DNA from: Flavobacterium collinsii
GTDB taxonomy: Bacteria > Bacteroidota > Bacteroidia > Flavobacteriales > Flavobacteriaceae
Direction: 5' to 3'
Assembly: GCF_902804485.1 (NCBI RefSeq)
Contig: NZ_CADCST010000112.1
Location: 1-45,875 of the forward strand
DNA length: 45,875 nucleotides
Under the pieces are notes generated by a model. That model had not been told where the DNA came from and ran no database searches. It saw nothing but the letters and a program-made list of their open reading frames with translations. Position 1 is the stretch's first letter; every line of letters begins with the position of its first letter. A program made the position numbers and the translations under genes. Shown in pieces: positions 43,133 through 45,875 of this stretch.

Positions 43133-43879
43133 TTAAGGAAAAATCAATTTGACGCTTGCCATTAAAATTACGGTTCCTAAAACTATTTTCAGGGTTTTGT
43201 TTGAGAAATAACCACTTCCGTAAAATCCTCCCAATATTCCTCCCACAACTGCAATCGGAACTAAATAAAAACTTTCCACTGGGATTATTTTTCCTCCCAT
43301 AAAAAAGCCTAACATTCCTGCAAAGGAATTCACAAATATGAACAGACTCGAAATCGCCGCTGACTCTTTTACAGATGCCCATCCCAAAAACAATAAAATA
43401 GGACTTAAAATTATACCTCCGCCTATTCCTAACATTCCGGATAATAAACCGATTGCAAAACCAATTGTTAATGCAAACATCAGATTGATTTTAACAGCCT
43501 CTTTCTCTTTAAAATTAAAAACCCCAAACAGCCTTAACGCTGCAAAAACCAAGACTACTCCTAAAACTGCTTTATAAATCGTATTATCTAATGTGACAAA
43601 TCCGCCTATAAATGCTGCCGGAATTGACGCTATTGCAAATGGATAAAACAATTTTGGCTTGAAATAATTCTTTCGATAATAAAAGAAAAACGAAATACTT
43701 GATACAAACAAGTTCAACAACAAAGCCGAAGGTTTCATCACCGCCACCGGAAAAGCAAAAATAGTCATCAAAGCCAAATATCCCGATGCTCCTCCATGTC
43801 CCACACTAGAATATAAAAATGCAATAACAATTAATGCAAAACTAAATAGTAATAGGTTTTCGGAACTTAGCAGGGTCAT
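43133..43879 (-). CDS. TSUP-family transporter (TauE/SafE)
   Basis: The 248-aa integral membrane protein has about 7-8 hydrophobic segments and the family patterns SSVGHGGASGYLAL and GMLGIGGGIILSPILL. TSUP proteins export sulfite or related sulfur anions or carry organosulfonates. Here it sits between mobA and moeA and may move sulfite or another anion for molybdenum or nitrogen metabolism. This is inference. Confidence 0.88.
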   Translation of the reverse strand: MTLLSSENLLLFSFALIVIAFLYSSVGHGGASGYLALMTIFAFPVAVMKPSALLLNLFVSSISFFFYYRKNYFKPKLFYPFAIASIPAAFIGGFVTLDNTIYKAVLGVVLVFAALRLFGVFNFKEKEAVKINLMFALTIGFAIGLLSGMLGIGGGIILSPILLFLGWASVKESAAISSLFIFVNSFAGMLGFFMGGKIIPVESFYLVPIAVVGGILGGFYGSGYFSNKTLKIVLGTVILMASVKLIFP

Positions 43880-44034
43880 TTTTTTATTGTTTAATCGTTT
43901 GGTTGTTTAACCGTGTAATTGTTTATTTGTTTCAGGTTTCAGGTTTACTCCTCTATAGCCCCATATTTATATACCACTTCTCTTGGTTCTAGCATCTTTG
44001 CTCTACAATCTAAAATCTGCAATCTAAAATCCTT

Positions 44035-45207
44035 TTAATCTATCGGCAATACAGTCACTAAAGTCCCTTTTTCATAGACTTCAACATCCTCGGGAACGAT
44101 TAGCAAACCGTTGGCAACGGCAAAAGTATTGAGCATTGAGGAGCTTTGTCCCTCTAATACTGTAACATTTGTTTCGTCGTATCTTGCTTTTAAGAATAAT
44201 GTTTTGCCTGTATCGTTTTTAACATCCGAATTTAGCGTTCGGACGATTTTTGTCCTGTGAATTTCAGAATGCCCAATTCTGTTTCTGATTGCCGGATAAA
44301 CATAGATATAAAAATTGGTCAGTGATGAAGCCGGATTTCCGGGTAAAGCAAAAACTAAGGTTCCATTTTTTGACCCAAAAAACATAGGTTTCCCTGGTTT
44401 TTGGTTGATTTTATAAAAATGTTCATTGACATCATTGTGTAATAAAGCTTCTTTGACAAAATCGTAATCTCCGACCGAAATTCCGCCTGAAACCAAAACA
44501 ATGTCATACTTTTTTAAAATCTCTTTTAATGACTTTTTTGTAGCTTTCAGATCGTCTTTTACGCGATAGACTTTTGTTTTGTTTATTCCTGCCGTTTCAA
44601 GAGCTGCCTGAAGCATAACGGAATTACTTTCGTAAATTTTTCCTTTTTTTAGTTTTTCACCAGGTTTTACTAATTCATTTCCTGTTACTAAAATGGCCAC
44701 TTTCGGTTTTTTGTACACTTCAATTTCTGTGATTCCTAAGCTGGCTAAAAAACCAATTGCCGCAGGAGTTATTAAAGTCCCAGCTTCAAAAACGACATTA
44801 TCTTTTGCAATTTGTTCTCCTTTTAAGCGAACATTTGTTCCTTTTGAAGGCATGACTGCAATCAAAATAGAATCTTTATTGGCGATGACATGTTCCTGCA
44901 TTACTACCGTATCTGCATTATCGGGTACAAAAGCGCCGGTAAAGATTCGGACTGCTTCATTGGCCTTTAATTTCAAATTTAAGTGATCGCCCGCCTGAGA
45001 AGTACTTACGATATCGTATTGATGTTTTATACTGTGAATAAAAGCATAACCATCCATCGCCGATTGACGAAACGGCGGCATATCAATTGGCGAAATCACC
45101 TTATTGGTCAAAACATAACCCAATGCTTTGCGTATCGCTATTTGCTTCGTGGGCATCTTGATACAGTTCGCTTCAACTCTTTGTAATGCTTCTTCAACTT
45201 TAATCAT
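44035..45207 (-). CDS. moeA: Molybdopterin molybdenumtransferase MoeA
   Basis: The 390-aa protein has the order of MoeA domains: an N-terminal VEEALQRVEANCIKMPTKQ and PPFRQSAMDGYAF, VVMQEHV, a central molybdopterin-binding domain with TGNELV and VSGGISVGDYDFV, and GKPMFFG, LPGNPASSLTNFYIYV. It inserts molybdenum into adenylylated molybdopterin. It is the most upstream gene of the cluster in the window. Confidence 0.95.
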   Translation of the reverse strand: MIKVEEALQRVEANCIKMPTKQIAIRKALGYVLTNKVISPIDMPPFRQSAMDGYAFIHSIKHQYDIVSTSQAGDHLNLKLKANEAVRIFTGAFVPDNADTVVMQEHVIANKDSILIAVMPSKGTNVRLKGEQIAKDNVVFEAGTLITPAAIGFLASLGITEIEVYKKPKVAILVTGNELVKPGEKLKKGKIYESNSVMLQAALETAGINKTKVYRVKDDLKATKKSLKEILKKYDIVLVSGGISVGDYDFVKEALLHNDVNEHFYKINQKPGKPMFFGSKNGTLVFALPGNPASSLTNFYIYVYPAIRNRIGHSEIHRTKIVRTLNSDVKNDTGKTLFLKARYDETNVTVLEGQSSSMLNTFAVANGLLIVPEDVEVYEKGTLVTVLPID

Positions 45208-45875
45208 AACGGTTGTTTTTTAAGCAAAAAACACTTTTTGTAAAAACATAACTTTTTACTTCTCTAAAGTCTCTCTTATCACTTTTTTAAGAATATAAAT
45301 TTAGCTTAATTCTTTGGATTACTCCCCGAAAAAATCAAATAGCTTTTTAGGATCTGAGGTTTTGGTTTCTTTATTCCGGAAATTTCCTTTCGGACGATCC
45401 TTCAACCTATAAAATTACGCACAACTTAACATACAAACAACTAATTCACAACACTTTAATCAACTTCTCTACTTTATTATCCCACCTCAACCTAAAATGC
45501 ATTTTCCGACCACTACTCTTATGATGAAGTCGTACCTATAAAAGTTACGTTTTTAAAAAAATCTTCTTTTGAAGACGCCAACGACTTTTAGCTGACGTTT
45601 TTACCTTATTTTAAAATGAGATAAGATCTTAAAAATTAGAAAATTAAGTATAAAGTACTACATTTTTTAATTAAAGAAACAGAAGCTTATACTTTTTTTT
45701 AACATCTCACACAGAAACACAACACACTAAAAAACAACAAGTTAAACCATTTTTATAGCTAAAAAACATTCCAAAATTCTATCTTTTTCAAAAAAAAATA
45801 ACCAAACTTTTGGTTTTTATTATATTAAATTTAACTTTGTCTATAGAATTAGTAGAGATTAAAATAATATTTGAA
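45208..45875. other. Right-end intergenic region
   Basis: No gene is seen. It is very AT-rich and should contain the promoter of the Mo-cofactor cluster (minus strand) and possibly of a plus-strand gene beyond the edge. There is a partial palindrome (AACCAAACTTTTGGTTTT, about 45801-45818). No clean TAnnTTTG site is identified. Confidence 0.4.

Overview
The window looks like chromosomal DNA of a Flavobacterium-type member of the Bacteroidota. The evidence is the AT-rich sequence, promoters of the form TTG-N19/20-TAnnTTTG, a type IX secretion C-terminal sorting domain, a FecI/FecR/TonB-receptor operon with STN and carboxypeptidase-like domains, and palindromic repeat families of a kind I know from flavobacteria. 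No taxonomic search was run.

Layout. 1-57 is the 5' end of a 16S rRNA gene on the minus strand, preceded by three tandem promoters about 120 bp apart. 728-810 is a probable structured RNA; a second copy lies at 37742-37820. 1011-9897 is one regulatory unit: a divergent repeat lipoprotein, a FecI-type ECF sigma factor, a FecR anti-sigma, a FecA-like TonB-dependent receptor, a secreted-repeat lipoprotein, and an operon of OB-fold protein, DUF5777 barrel, cytochrome c lipoprotein and YceI protein. Four copies of an unusual promoter (GTAGGGT-N16-GTTTTA) sit in front of four of these transcription units and look like the regulon of the sigma factor. 10911-17079 is a minus-strand defence island that I read as a Shango anti-phage operon (TerB-domain protein, P-loop ATPase, Lhr-like DEAD/DEAH helicase) with a fourth gene fusing TerB-like helices to a BRCT domain. 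A decayed serine recombinase gene lies just upstream at about 17443-17770.

18028-21232 returns to core genome: a DUF3592 protein, an Arg-Pro-Ser tRNA cluster, a thiolase and an NlpC/P60 hydrolase. 21322-22296 is a Xre/RES toxin-antitoxin pair. It converges on an AraC gene across an array of five 96-bp tandem repeats in which both genes find their stop codons. 22763-26701 holds the AraC regulator divergent from a quinone/aldehyde redox cluster (aldo/keto reductase, MdaB-like, YgiN-like and quinone reductase-like), with a 17-bp perfect inverted repeat between them. 26799-38804 is mixed: a DUF3291 protein, a secreted M43 metalloprotease with three PKD/jelly-roll repeats, methyltransferases, DUF2130, a META-domain lipoprotein, DUF4202, an orphan NarL/LuxR response regulator, an endonuclease/phosphatase-fold enzyme and a Lys/Ala-rich basic protein. 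38929-45207 is a minus-strand molybdenum cofactor cluster (moeA, TSUP transporter, mobA, cobA, moaD, moaE, a moaC-moaB fusion, moaA). The cobA gene suggests that the end users include a siroheme plus molybdopterin pathway such as nitrate assimilation, which is not in the window.

The two most rewarding parts are the self-contained ECF regulon at 1-10 kb, whose promoter can be read directly from four aligned sites, and the Shango operon with its extra TerB-BRCT gene.
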